Below, piece by piece: positions 27,983-36,974 of a stretch of DNA of 64,000 bases (within the stretch, counting starts at the first letter, position 1; every line of letters starts with the position of its first letter). The notes beneath the pieces are model-generated. The model did not search any database. It was not told where the DNA came from and saw only the letters and a list, made by a program, of their open reading frames with translations. The stretch lies in the NCBI RefSeq assembly GCF_900156065.1, contig NZ_FTNF01000002.1, positions 464,004 through 528,003 of the forward strand, given 5' to 3'. The position numbers and the translations under genes were made by a program. This stretch comes from Micromonospora avicenniae (GTDB lineage: Bacteria; Actinomycetota; Actinomycetes; Mycobacteriales; Micromonosporaceae).

Positions 27983-28456
27983 ATGAGCGAGGACCCCTCC
28001 ACGGGAGCCGACACCGACGAGGTCACCCTCGGCCGGATCGAGACCGAGGTGGCGCTGCTGATGCGGTTCGGCGAGGCCACCCGACGCCGCACCGGCGCGG
28101 AGCACCGGGTGCTCGACCGCGCCGCGTACGTCATCCTGCGTCACCTGGCCGACGCCGGCCCGCAGAACATCTCGGCGCTCGCCACCCGGCTCAACCTGGA
28201 CGGCTCGACGGTGACCCGGCAGGTCTCGGCCATGCAGCGCGACGGCCTGATCGTCCGGGAGCCCGACCCGCGCGACGGGCGGGGCATGGTGGTCTCCCCC
28301 ACCCCCGCCGGACTGCAACGGATGGCGGCGGTGCAGGCGGCCCGCACCCGGCTGTACGGCGACATCCTGGCCGGCTGGGCGCCGGAGGACCGGGACACCC
28401 TCGCCGAGATGCTGCGTCGGCTCAATGAGGCCCTGGAACACCGTCCCCGCCCCTGA
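27983..28456 (+). CDS. MarR-family transcriptional regulator
   Basis: 157 residues. Winged-helix core: VLDRAAYVILRHLADAGPQN, recognition region ISALATRLNLDGSTVTRQVS, wing REPDPRDGRGMVVSPTPAG. Dimerisation helices at both ends. Divergent from the MFS transporter and directly behind two matching operators, so it very likely represses both genes until a small-molecule ligand binds. Confidence 0.93.
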   Translation: MSEDPSTGADTDEVTLGRIETEVALLMRFGEATRRRTGAEHRVLDRAAYVILRHLADAGPQNISALATRLNLDGSTVTRQVSAMQRDGLIVREPDPRDGRGMVVSPTPAGLQRMAAVQAARTRLYGDILAGWAPEDRDTLAEMLRRLNEALEHRPRP

Positions 28457-28482
28457 CGCGAAACCGCGCCCCGGCACGAAGA

Positions 28483-28517
28483 GGCCCTCGGCCGACGCCG
28501 GGCGTCGGCCGAGGGCC
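28483..28517. terminator. Strong hairpin between marR and the symporter gene
   Basis: Perfect 17-bp inverted repeat (28483-28499 and 28501-28517) with essentially no loop, flanked by GAAGA and TTCTTC, placed between the convergent stops at 28456 and 28526. Shared intrinsic terminator with A/T-containing flanks for both directions. Confidence 0.85.
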
Positions 28518-28525
28518 TTCTTCTC

Positions 28526-30175
28526 TCAGGCGACCGGTTCGGGCGCGGCGCCCGCGTCGGTGCGGGTGCCGGGGGTGACCCGCGGGTCGCCCTCGTCGGC
28601 GAAGTAGTCGTCCCGCGCGGTGCCGTCGACCCCCTCGGCCACCCTGGCGGCCCGCAGCACCAGCGTCACCAGGGCTGCGACCAGCAGGTTGACCAGCACG
28701 GCGACCATCCCGACGTAGATGGTCTTCTGCGTGTCGAAGCCGAACTTCTCCAGCGGGAAGGCCGAGCCGGCGAAGTGCTTCCGGGTCGGGCTGGAGATCT
28801 GGTAGAGCATCCACATGCCCAGACCCATGCCGGCCACCCAGCCGGCGACCAGCCCGCCACGGTGGAACCAGCGGGTGTAGATGCCCAGCGCCACCGCGGG
28901 CAGCGTCTGCAGGATGATGACGCCGCCGATGAGCTGGAGGTCGATGGAGAACTGCGGGTCGAGGAAGACGATGCAGGCCACCGCGCCGACCTTGACCACC
29001 AGCGAGGTGATCTTCGAGACGTTCGCCTCCTGCGCCGCGGTCGCGTTCCGCCGCAGGTACTCCTTGTAGATGTTGCGGGTGAACAGGTTCGCCGCCGCGA
29101 TCGACATGATCGCCGCCGGCACCAGCGCGCCGATGCCGATGGCCGCGTACGCCACGCCGGTGAACCAGCTCGGGAACTGCTGGTCGAACAGCAGCGGCAC
29201 GATGGTGTTGTTGTCCACCGTGCCCTCCGACGCCCCGGGCAGCGGCTTCACGTCGGCCGCGATCGCCATGTAGCCGAGCAGCGCGATCAGACCGAGCAGC
29301 AGACTGTACGCGGGCAGCGCGGACATGTTCCGCTTGATGACGTCCCGGTTCCGGCTGGCCAGCACGCCGGTGAGGCTGTGCGGGTAGAGGAACAACGCGA
29401 GCGCCGAGCCGAGCGCCAACGTGACGTACTGGAGCTGGTTGTTGGCGTTGAGCAGCACACCGTCGCCGGGGGCGGGTGACGCGTCGAACTTCGCGTCCGC
29501 GGCGGCGAAGATGTCGCCCCAGCCGCCGAGCTTGTACGGCAGGTAGAAGATCGCGACCAGGATCACGATGTAGATCAGCGAGTCCTTGACGAACGCGATA
29601 AGCGCCGGCGCGCGCAGCCCCGACTGGTAGGTGTAGGCGGCGAGGATGGCGAACGCCACGATGATCGGCAGGTGCCGCGCGAGGGTGCTCTCCCCCGTCA
29701 CGCCCATGGCCTTGAGCACCGATTCGATGCCGACCAGCTGCAATGCGATGTACGGCATGGTGGCCACGATGCCGGTGATCGCGATGACCAGCGCCAGCAC
29801 CGGCGAGTCGAACCGGCTGCGGACGAAGTCGGCAGGGGTGACGAAGCCGTGCCGGTGCGACACCGACCAGAGGCGGGCCAGCACCAGGAACACCAACGGG
29901 TAGATCACGATGGTGTACGGCACGGCGAAGAAGCCCATCGCGCCGGCTCCGAAGACCAGTGCCGGCACCGCGACGAAGGTGTACGCGGTGTAGAGGTCAC
30001 CGCCGACCAGGAACCAGGTGATCCAGCCGCCGAAGTTCCGCCCGCCCAGCCCCCACTCGTCGAGGTGGGCCATGTCCTTCGGCGCACGCCACCGGGCAGC
30101 CACGAAACCCATCCCGCTGACCAGCAGGAAGAGCAGGGTGAAGATGATGATCTCGGTGAGGTGGTCGCGCCACAT
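28526..30175 (-). CDS. Sodium:solute symporter (monocarboxylate MctP/MctC-like)
   Basis: 549 residues, about 13 membrane helices. SSS-family blocks: DEWGLGGRNFGGWITWFLVG, GDLYTAYTFVAVPALVFG, FVTPADFVRSRFDS, LGYMAIAADVKPLPG, SIAAANLFTRNIYKEYLRR, GGVIILQTLPAVALGIYTRW. Together with the small DUF3311 protein, this pairing is typical of short-chain monocarboxylate (acetate, pyruvate, lactate) uptake systems. The ATG overlaps the DUF3311 stop by one base. Confidence 0.9.
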   Translation of the reverse strand: MWRDHLTEIIIFTLLFLLVSGMGFVAARWRAPKDMAHLDEWGLGGRNFGGWITWFLVGGDLYTAYTFVAVPALVFGAGAMGFFAVPYTIVIYPLVFLVLARLWSVSHRHGFVTPADFVRSRFDSPVLALVIAITGIVATMPYIALQLVGIESVLKAMGVTGESTLARHLPIIVAFAILAAYTYQSGLRAPALIAFVKDSLIYIVILVAIFYLPYKLGGWGDIFAAADAKFDASPAPGDGVLLNANNQLQYVTLALGSALALFLYPHSLTGVLASRNRDVIKRNMSALPAYSLLLGLIALLGYMAIAADVKPLPGASEGTVDNNTIVPLLFDQQFPSWFTGVAYAAIGIGALVPAAIMSIAAANLFTRNIYKEYLRRNATAAQEANVSKITSLVVKVGAVACIVFLDPQFSIDLQLIGGVIILQTLPAVALGIYTRWFHRGGLVAGWVAGMGLGMWMLYQISSPTRKHFAGSAFPLEKFGFDTQKTIYVGMVAVLVNLLVAALVTLVLRAARVAEGVDGTARDDYFADEGDPRVTPGTRTDAGAAPEPVA

Positions 30176-30417
30176 CAGCGGTCACCCCGCCTCTTGGTGA
30201 GCTGGTAGACCACGGTCGTGGTGGTCACGCCGAGGATGATGTAGGCGAGCTGGAGCCAGTAGAAACGCGGGAAGCCGAACAGGCGCGGTGAGTCCCCGTT
30301 GAAGAACGCCGGGACCAGCGGCACCACGATCGGGATGAAGAGCAACCAGTTCCAGGGGCTTTTGTCCTTCGCCCTGGCCGACGCCGTCGGCGGCGCCTCC
30401 GGGTCCGGTGCAGCCAT
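30175..30417 (-). CDS. DUF3311 small membrane protein, partner of the symporter
   Basis: 80 residues with two membrane helices (WNWLLFIPIVVPLVPAFF and FYWLQLAYIILGVTTTTVVY) and a short cytoplasmic KRRGDR tail. DUF3311 proteins are almost always encoded just before an SSS symporter, as here (TGATG overlap), and probably stabilise or assist it. Confidence 0.88.
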   Translation of the reverse strand: MAAPDPEAPPTASARAKDKSPWNWLLFIPIVVPLVPAFFNGDSPRLFGFPRFYWLQLAYIILGVTTTTVVYQLTKRRGDR

Positions 30418-30506
30418 ATGACAGACCTCCGGGAAGTCGTAGCACGCGTTGTAACGGCCGGAGGCTACGGCTGTGTGACCGCCGTCACGCTACCCGCGCG
30501 GGAGGC

Positions 30507-30544
30507 GCTGCGCCGAACGGCGCTCGGGCTGCGCCGAACGGCGC
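30507..30544. promoter_or_regulatory. Paired identical palindromes upstream of DUF3311/symporter operon
   Basis: GCTGCGCCGAACGGCGC occurs at 30507-30523 and again at 30528-30544. Each contains the palindrome GCGCCG-AA-CGGCGC; the centres are 21 bases apart, two turns of the helix, about 90-127 bases before the operon start. This is the layout of a cooperative operator, though random GC-rich symmetry cannot be excluded. Confidence 0.5.
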
Positions 30545-30635
30545 GGCGGCTCGTCGCGTCGCCGTCTCCCGGACGGGCCCCGGGCACCCACAACGGCGAC
30601 CCGGAGGCCTGTCGCGCCGGTCCCGCGGAGAGACG

Positions 30636-30671
30636 GACGGGCCCGGGCACCTACCGGCACCCGGGCCCGTC
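30636..30671 (-). terminator. Terminator of the M14 carboxypeptidase gene
   Basis: Perfect 12-bp stem GACGGGCCCGGG (30636-30647) with its complement at 30660-30671 and a 12-base loop, about 70 bases beyond the M14 stop at 30744 on the minus strand. Confidence 0.7.
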
Positions 30672-30743
30672 TCCCGGCTCAGCGCGCGACCGTCACGACC
30701 GCGCGCAACTCATCGCCGCGCGATTGTCACCACTGCGCGCTTG

Positions 30744-33206
30744 TCACCGCTGCGCGGCCCAGAGCAGGGCGCGCCCGAACTGCGCCTGCAGACCCTTCGG
30801 GTGCAGGCGGAACGTCGGGTCGGTGCCGAAGAGCACCACCCCGTTGCCGGCGGTGGAGACCCCACGGACGATGCTGGCCCGGTCGGCCGCCGCGGACTGG
30901 CCGCCGGCGCCCTCGGTCACCCACCAGCCGGAGAGCAGCGGGTCGGAAGCGTACGACTGCTCGACTGTCACTCCGGAGCCCAGACCGGTGAACCACACCG
31001 GCTGGCTGATGAACGAATGGTCGGCCGCACCGGCGCTCACCGGGCCGCCGGCGTTGACCACGTTGGCCACCCCGCTGGCCAGGCTCGGTCCGGCGGTGGC
31101 GGTCACCGTGAGCAGGCCGGCGGCGTTACTGAAGCCGGCCCCGGGCGTACCCAGGCCGACCACGCCACCGCCACGGGCGAGGAAGGCGTCCAGGGCTGCC
31201 CGGTTCTCCGCCGACAGGTTCGCCAGGTTGACGTTGCCGGCCACGACCAGCACGTCGACGTCCGCGGTGAGGGTCGTGCCGAGCGTGCTCGCGGTCAGGG
31301 CACGGGCCGCGAAACCGAGCTCGGCCAGGGTGTCCCGCTCCTCGACCGTGCCGAGGTAGCCGACGACGACCTCGTCCAGCCGGGTCCCCTGCCAGCGCTT
31401 CGGCGCCGGTTGGAAGGTCACGCCGTGGGCGCGTACCTCGGCGCGGGCCAGCTTCCGGTTGCCCGGCGTGCCGGGTACGACCACCGACCCGTCGGCGAGG
31501 CGGTGCACCGCGACACCCTTGCCCAGCAGCGAGTTGACCACGAGCAGATCGGCGGCGTCGCGCAGGTCGAGGCGCAGGTCACCGTCGCCGGGCGGAAGGA
31601 ACCCCTCGGCCACCCCGTCGTACGTCCGCTCCAGGCGCACGTCGGGCAGCTCGTCCCAGAGGGTGTCCACCGTGGCGCCCCACGTCAGCCCCTGACTCCA
31701 GGCGGCCGGGCCGGCGTAGAGGTCGTCCACCCGCTCGGTGATGTCGGCGCCCGGCTCCAGCAGCGAGTTGACCAGGCCACGCTTGGGCTGGTGCAGGTCG
31801 ACCACGTACGAGCCGGCCGCGTAGCGCCTTCCGTCCGCGGTGAACGCCTTCTTCGCCCGCCACACCCGGCCGCCGCTGCCGATCAGCAGGTCGACGAGGC
31901 GGGCGGCGGCGGGCTCGGACCGCTGGCCGGTCCCGCTGGGGATGACGTATGCGCGGGGGAAGGTGGTGCGGTAGTCGTCCTCGGGGCCCCAGCCCGGCAC
32001 GTACCCGTCGGGGATGTCGCGCAGCGGCTCACCGGCCCAGCCACGCCGGTAGACCTCCGCCTGGTCGTGCAGCACCTCCGCCCGGTGCTCCTGGATGTAC
32101 CGCAGCGACGTCCGGATCGCCACCTCGTGGACGTCGGTGTTGATGCGGGAGCGGCGCAGCCGCTCCTCGGGCGTGAGGTCGCTGCCCCGGGGGTTCAGTG
32201 GCGCCTCGATCGTGTACGGGATGCTGCTCTGCAGCATGGCGAAGGACGGCACGTAGATCGGCGGGAAGTCGTCCCACACGCCCGGCTCGTCGTCACGGAA
32301 CGGGATCCGGGCCCGCTGGGTCTCGGCGTACCCGAGGTCGCGCAGGCCCTGCTCGATCGCCAGCGCATTCGGCAGACCGTGCTTGATGTACAGGTCGTAC
32401 TCGTTGTTGACGTTGTGCGGCGGCGTGCTGGGGTGCAGCAGCGTCGGGTTGACGTAGCCGTGCAGGTCGAGTGTGATGATCGGCTTCGTGTCGACGATCA
32501 GCTCGCGGATGAGGTTCGTCTCCGGCTGCGACACGGTCGTGAGGTCACGGTTCAGGTCGTACCCCGCGGCGTTGGCCCGGGTGCCGGCCACCCGGCCGTC
32601 CGGATTGGAGGTGATGTTGAAGACCAGCCGGTTGCGCTCCAGCAGCCTCGTCACCTCGGGGCTGGTGTCCGTGGCCAGGTCCTCGATCACCCGCAGCGCA
32701 GCGTCGGTGCCCTCCCACTCGTTGCCGTGGATGTTGGCGTTGACGAACAGCGGGGTCTTGTAGCCGGCGAGCAGCGCCGGGTCCTGCCGGGCACGGACCG
32801 GCTCGTCCTCGATGCGGCGCTTCCAGATCTCCTGCTGACGAGCTTCGGCGCGGGTCTCCGGCGCGGTCACCGTGACCGCGTACAGGTCGTGGCCGCCGGC
32901 GGACTTCCCGGCCACCCGGGCGGAGACCCGACGACTGGCGGTCTGCAGGGCGTTGAGCTTCGGCGCGATGTCGTCGTACGCGATGACGCCGATCGGGATG
33001 GAGGCGTCCGCCGGGTTGTCGGGCCAGACCGGCAGAACGCTCTGCCGGGGATAGCCCGGGATGTGGGACAGGTCGGGGGCGGCCGGTGGCACCGCCGGCA
33101 GCGCCGAGGCGGCGGCCGGCGCGGTCAGCGCCGCCGTGGAGAGGACCGCGGTGGTCACCGCCGTGGCGGTGAGCCGGGGAAGGATTCTGCGTACCGACAA
33201 GGACAC
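30744..33206 (-). CDS. Secreted M14-family zinc carboxypeptidase
   Basis: 820 residues. Sec signal peptide (SVRRILPRLTATAVTTAVLS, cleavage near ALTAPAAASA). The peptidase domain (about 75-380) has the zinc motif FVNANIHGNEWEG (His and Glu), NPDGR for substrate binding, the third zinc ligand in LDLHGYVNPTLLHP and a catalytic-Glu region YTIEAPLNPRG. The C-terminal 400 residues form a second module with VDVLVVAGNVNLANLSAENR and AFLARGGGVVGLG, resembling a type I amidotransferase-like (ThuA/DUF4159-type) fold used in other M14 proteins. It degrades extracellular peptides or cell-wall material by family inference. Confidence 0.9.
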   Translation of the reverse strand: MSLSVRRILPRLTATAVTTAVLSTAALTAPAAASALPAVPPAAPDLSHIPGYPRQSVLPVWPDNPADASIPIGVIAYDDIAPKLNALQTASRRVSARVAGKSAGGHDLYAVTVTAPETRAEARQQEIWKRRIEDEPVRARQDPALLAGYKTPLFVNANIHGNEWEGTDAALRVIEDLATDTSPEVTRLLERNRLVFNITSNPDGRVAGTRANAAGYDLNRDLTTVSQPETNLIRELIVDTKPIITLDLHGYVNPTLLHPSTPPHNVNNEYDLYIKHGLPNALAIEQGLRDLGYAETQRARIPFRDDEPGVWDDFPPIYVPSFAMLQSSIPYTIEAPLNPRGSDLTPEERLRRSRINTDVHEVAIRTSLRYIQEHRAEVLHDQAEVYRRGWAGEPLRDIPDGYVPGWGPEDDYRTTFPRAYVIPSGTGQRSEPAAARLVDLLIGSGGRVWRAKKAFTADGRRYAAGSYVVDLHQPKRGLVNSLLEPGADITERVDDLYAGPAAWSQGLTWGATVDTLWDELPDVRLERTYDGVAEGFLPPGDGDLRLDLRDAADLLVVNSLLGKGVAVHRLADGSVVVPGTPGNRKLARAEVRAHGVTFQPAPKRWQGTRLDEVVVGYLGTVEERDTLAELGFAARALTASTLGTTLTADVDVLVVAGNVNLANLSAENRAALDAFLARGGGVVGLGTPGAGFSNAAGLLTVTATAGPSLASGVANVVNAGGPVSAGAADHSFISQPVWFTGLGSGVTVEQSYASDPLLSGWWVTEGAGGQSAAADRASIVRGVSTAGNGVVLFGTDPTFRLHPKGLQAQFGRALLWAAQR

Positions 33207-33478
33207 GTCTCCTGTCTGGAGGCGGGGGTGCGCGCAGGCGGACGCACCGCAGGGCCGGAGACCTGCGGAGTCGGGATATCGCCAGCAGCGTGCGAGGAAG
33301 GGTGGAACCCGGCGTCAGAGGGAGCGTCGACAGGCGGCGCTGGCGACGCGCAGGAGGTCGATGTGACCCCGCTTCGTCAGGTGAACGCTTCGCACGTAAC
33401 AGATCTTCGATGTCTCACGGCGTGCTGTCAACCGGCACACGGAACGTGAAGTGTGGCGCGGGACACCACCGGCCGCGG

Positions 33479-34699
33479 TCAGGCAATCGCGGCCAGGTGG
33501 GCGGTGTCGTTGACCAACCGGACCGCCACCCCGCCGTCCGGCCACAGGTCCACCACGGAGATGCCGGCCGCGTCGAGGTAGAGCCGGTGCAGGAAGGCGT
33601 CGCCGGCCGCGAGCGCGTCGCGCAACATCAACTTGATCGGCGAGACGTGCGAGACCACCACAACGGTCTCCCGGGGGTACGCCTCGCAGAGCGCCGCCAC
33701 CGCCCGGCCGGCCCGCTCGGCGACCTGGACGAAGGACTCCCCGTCCGGCGGCGCGACGGCGGTCGAGGCGAGCCAGGCGTCCAACTCCCCCGGCCAGCCC
33801 TCGCGCACCTCGGCGAACGTACGTCCCTCCCAGGCGCCGAAGTCGCACTCGATGAGGTCGTCCTCGCGGCGCACCGGCACACCACCGAGCGCCTCGGCGA
33901 TCGCCGCCGCGGTCGCCGTACACCGGGACAGCGGCGAGCTGACCACGGCGGCCGCGCCCGGCGCCAGCGCGGCCACCCGGGCGGCGGTGGCCCGGATCTG
34001 CTCACGCCCCCGTGCCGAGAGCGCGACGTCTCCGCGACCGGAGTAGCGCCCCTGCTCGGTGTACTCGGTCTCACCGTGCCGGACCAGCAGCAGCCGGGTC
34101 GCGGTGAAGCTCGGCCGGGGCTCCCAGGAGGCGGGCGCGGTGCTCGCGTCACCGCCGGTGGCACGCGCACTGGCGGCGCTGGTGCCGACCTGACGCGCCC
34201 GGTCCCGGGCCGCCGGATCCGGGCCGGCCACCTCGCGCGGCGGCTCGACGATCCGGGGCGGCTCGACCACCGGCCGCGCCGGCGCGCCGGCAGCCGCGTC
34301 CATGGCGGCGTTGGCCAGGGCATCTGCGTGCCGGTTGCGTTCCCGTGGCACCCAGCTGAACCGGACCGCGGCGAACCGGGCCACCAGCTCGGCGGCCTGC
34401 GCGGCGAGCGGGCGGAGCCCCGGATTCTTGATCTGCCAGCGACCGCTCATCTGCTCGACCACGAGCTTCGAGTCCATCCGGGCGTCGACCTCGGTGGCGC
34501 CCAGCTCGGCGGCGGCCTCCAGCCCGGCGATCAGGCCGCGGTACTCGGCCACGTTGTTGGTGGCCACCCCGATCGACTCGGACCGCTCGGCGAGCACCTC
34601 ACCTGTCTGCGGATCGCGGACCACCGCGCCGTAGCCGGCCGGACCGGGATTGCCCCGCGACCCGCCGTCGGCCTCGATCAGCACCACCCGAGGAGCCAT
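33479..34699 (-). CDS. Bifunctional RNase H / acid phosphatase (CobC-like)
   Basis: 406 residues from ATG 34699. The N-terminal RNase H (1-135) has catalytic acids in EADGGSRGNPGPAGYG, NVAEYRGLI, MDSKLVVEQM and RHADALANAAM; a Pro-rich linker follows; the C-terminal histidine-phosphatase domain (about 200-406) shows LLLVRHGETEYT, VVSSPLSRCTATA and VVVVSHVSPIK. The same fusion exists in mycobacteria (Rv2228c), where it has RNase H and alpha-ribazole-phosphatase-like activity. First of a set with the zinc-ribbon and Nif3 genes, conserved with Rv2229c-Rv2230c. Confidence 0.93.
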   Translation of the reverse strand: MAPRVVLIEADGGSRGNPGPAGYGAVVRDPQTGEVLAERSESIGVATNNVAEYRGLIAGLEAAAELGATEVDARMDSKLVVEQMSGRWQIKNPGLRPLAAQAAELVARFAAVRFSWVPRERNRHADALANAAMDAAAGAPARPVVEPPRIVEPPREVAGPDPAARDRARQVGTSAASARATGGDASTAPASWEPRPSFTATRLLLVRHGETEYTEQGRYSGRGDVALSARGREQIRATAARVAALAPGAAAVVSSPLSRCTATAAAIAEALGGVPVRREDDLIECDFGAWEGRTFAEVREGWPGELDAWLASTAVAPPDGESFVQVAERAGRAVAALCEAYPRETVVVVSHVSPIKLMLRDALAAGDAFLHRLYLDAAGISVVDLWPDGGVAVRLVNDTAHLAAIA

Positions 34700-34704
34700 G
34701 GCCG

Positions 34705-35442
34705 TTACAGACCCGACTCGTTGGTACGCACCATGATCCGTCGGCACTCCTCGCAGCGGACCACGTCGTCCGGGTCCGCCTTGCGGATGCGCGCCAGATC
34801 CGCCCCGGACAGCTCCAGCCGGCACCCGCCGCAACGGCCGGCGGTGAGCAGGGCGGCACCGAGGCCGGTGTCCTCCCGGATGCGGTCGTAGAGCGTGACC
34901 AGGTCGGCCGGCAGATCGGCCGCGAGCGGCTGGCGGGAGGCGCGCTTGAACTCCTCCTCCTTGGCGATCTCCGCGAGGCTCTCGTCGCGCCGCTGCTCGG
35001 TGGCCGCCCGCTTGTCCCGGGCAACGGCCAGCCGCTGCTCGACACCGTCGAGGACGCTCTGGGCGGTCTCCCGCTGCTCCATCAGTTCGAGCTCGGAGTC
35101 CTCCAGGTCGCTCTGCCGGCGGTTCAACGAAACCAGCTCGTGCTGGAGCGCCTCCAGCTCCCGCGCCGGGCCGCTGCCGGCGGCGAGCCGGGCCTCGTCC
35201 TTCTCCTTGCGGGCCCGGACCTGCTCGACGTCCTTCTCCATCCGGGTGATGTCCCGGTCCAGGTCGTCGACGGCCACCTGGGCGCGTACCCGCTCGTCCT
35301 CCAGCGCGGAGAGCTCCCGGGCCAGCGCCTCCAGCTCGGCCCGCTCGGGCAACGCACGCCGGCGGTGAGCGAGCTGGGCGAGGGCGGTGTCGATCGCCTG
35401 GAGATCGAGCAGGCGGCGCTGGACCTTCGGGTCAGCCTTCAC
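34705..35442 (-). CDS. C4 zinc-ribbon coiled-coil protein (Rv2229c-like)
   Basis: 245 residues from GTG 35442, AAGGAG upstream. A long coiled coil (about 5-175, rich in Glu/Arg/Leu, e.g. ELEALARELSALEDERVRAQ) is followed by a C-terminal zinc ribbon with GRCGGCRLELSG and VRCEECRRIMVR (two CxxC pairs). Overlaps the Nif3-like gene by four bases and lies six bases before the RNase H gene: a tight operon. Function unknown although universally conserved in actinobacteria. Confidence 0.92.
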   Translation of the reverse strand: MKADPKVQRRLLDLQAIDTALAQLAHRRRALPERAELEALARELSALEDERVRAQVAVDDLDRDITRMEKDVEQVRARKEKDEARLAAGSGPARELEALQHELVSLNRRQSDLEDSELELMEQRETAQSVLDGVEQRLAVARDKRAATEQRRDESLAEIAKEEEFKRASRQPLAADLPADLVTLYDRIREDTGLGAALLTAGRCGGCRLELSGADLARIRKADPDDVVRCEECRRIMVRTNESGL

Positions 35443-36305
35443 GTTCGGAGCTCCTTGTCGTCCAGGGCGGGGGCGCAAGCGTGCATGGTCCACGGGTCGG
35501 TGTCCAGGTCGGACACCAGCGTCTCGACGCCCGTCGTCTCCCGCAGGAGCGCCGCCAGGTCGTCGAGCCAGGGTCGCTCGGTCGCCCAGTGGGCGGCGTC
35601 GAGCAGGGCGGTCCCCTCGGCGGCGAGGTGCTCGCCGGCCGGGTGGTGCCGCAGGTCGGCGGTGAGGTAGGCGTCCGCCCCGACCGCGGTCGCGTCACCG
35701 AGGAAGGCGTCGCCGGAGCCACCGCTGACCGCGAGCGTACGCACCATCCGCCCCGGGTCGCCAGCCGCGCGTACGCCCCAGGATGTGGCGGGGAGCACCG
35801 CGGCGGCGTGCCGGGTCAGCTCGGCGAGGGTCATCGGGCTGGGCAGCTCACCGACCCGGCCGAAGCCCCGGCCCGGCCCGTACGCGGGCGAGCCGGGCGC
35901 GGCGGGGCGGAGCGGGCGCAGATCGGTCAACCCGAACCGGGCGGCGAGGGCGTCGGACACCCCGGGTGCCGCCACGTCGGCGTTCGTGTGCGCCACGTAG
36001 AGCGCGACCCCGGCCCGGATCAGCTGGTGGACGATCCGCCCCTTGTACGTCGTCGGCGCGACCGACGAGACACCGCGCAGCAGCAGCGGATGGTGGGCGA
36101 CGATCATGTCGACGGCGGCGTCGAGCGCCTCGGCGACCGTCTCCGGGACCACGTCGACCACACAGAGCACCCGGCGTACGGGGGCGGACGGCTCACCGAG
36201 CACCAGACCGACCCGGTCCCAGTCCTCGGCCCAGACCGGCGGGTAGCGCCGTTCCAGCTCGGCGACCACCTCGGTCACCGTCGGCCCTGATCCGGTTGTG
36301 CTCAC
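35439..36305 (-). CDS. Nif3-like dinuclear metal centre hexameric protein
   Basis: 288 residues from GTG 36305. Metal-ligand motifs: MIVAHHPLLLRG, LYVAHTNADVAAPG and, near the C-terminus, LLDAAHWATERPW with paired His/Glu. N-terminal ERRYPPVWAEDWDRVGL is typical. The family includes GTP cyclohydrolase 1 type 2-like proteins, but the reaction is unsettled. First gene of the Nif3 - zinc ribbon - RNase H operon. Confidence 0.92.
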   Translation of the reverse strand: MSTTGSGPTVTEVVAELERRYPPVWAEDWDRVGLVLGEPSAPVRRVLCVVDVVPETVAEALDAAVDMIVAHHPLLLRGVSSVAPTTYKGRIVHQLIRAGVALYVAHTNADVAAPGVSDALAARFGLTDLRPLRPAAPGSPAYGPGRGFGRVGELPSPMTLAELTRHAAAVLPATSWGVRAAGDPGRMVRTLAVSGGSGDAFLGDATAVGADAYLTADLRHHPAGEHLAAEGTALLDAAHWATERPWLDDLAALLRETTGVETLVSDLDTDPWTMHACAPALDDKELRT

Positions 36306-36385
36306 GGCGGGCCAGCTTACCGGCGTGGGCCGCGCCCGGCCGCCTCCCCCGCCGGACCAGGGCGGTCGGCGTCTGCCGGGGCGGG

Positions 36386-36958
36386 TCAGACCATTGGGCA
36401 GAGCCGCTTGCGCAACGCGGTGAGCCCGATCTCCCACGGGAAGGCGTGCAGGTGCCGTTCGCCGGTTCCGGGCGCGTGCAGCGGGAAGACGTCGTCGCCG
36501 AAGAGCACTGTCACGCCCCACTCGTCCAGCCGGGCGAGGCCGGCCCGGAACGCCGGGTGGGCGGCCATGGCCGCGTTGGTGAACGGGACTGCCACGATCG
36601 GCGTACCGAGGCCCTGCGCCTCCACCAGCAGCCCCAGCGCGAGCGTGTCGGTGATCCCGGCCGCCCACTTGTTGACCGTGTTGACCGTCGCCGGGCAGAC
36701 GATCATCGCGTCCGCGGGCGGCAACAGGTCCGGGTCGCTCGGCTGCTTGTAGTGCGTACGGACCGGATGGCCGGTCTGCCGGGCCACGGCGGGCCGGTCG
36801 ACGAACTTGGCGCCGTCCGGCGTGGCGATCACACAGACGTCCCAGCCGTCCTGCTGAGCCAGGTTCACCAGCCGGCCTACGTGCCGGGCGAGCGGCGAAC
36901 CACAGGCGATGACGTAGAGCACCTCGCGGCGCCCGTTGACGGATCGCGGGCCGGTCAT
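36386..36958 (-). CDS. Flavoprotein (PPC-decarboxylase-like, HFCD family)
   Basis: 190 residues. The homo-oligomeric flavin-containing Cys-decarboxylase fold: LYVIACGSPLARHVGRLVNL, VCVIATPDGAKFVDR, the PADAMIVCPATVNTVNKWAA block with the flavin/active-site Asn, and IVAVPFTNAAMAAHPAFR. Unlike CoaBC it has no synthetase domain. It follows the XRE regulator by 16 bases, a pairing seen in many actinobacteria; perhaps a peptide or thiol-modifying decarboxylase. Confidence 0.85.
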   Translation of the reverse strand: MTGPRSVNGRREVLYVIACGSPLARHVGRLVNLAQQDGWDVCVIATPDGAKFVDRPAVARQTGHPVRTHYKQPSDPDLLPPADAMIVCPATVNTVNKWAAGITDTLALGLLVEAQGLGTPIVAVPFTNAAMAAHPAFRAGLARLDEWGVTVLFGDDVFPLHAPGTGERHLHAFPWEIGLTALRKRLCPMV

Positions 36959-36974
36959 CAGGCCGACTCCGCGC

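Larger units (their letters stand above)
30418..30743. other. Intergenic region between M14 gene end and DUF3311 start
   Basis: 326 bases without a supportable gene. It holds a terminator hairpin for the M14 gene, a pair of identical palindromes upstream of the symporter operon, and short direct repeats of the type TTGTCACC-CTGCGCG near 30724-30753 that run into the M14 stop. Confidence 0.6.

Noticed and set aside
30408..33449. Plus-strand open frame of about 1013 codons
   Set aside because: Antisense of the M14 carboxypeptidase, which has an intact zinc site and signal peptide.
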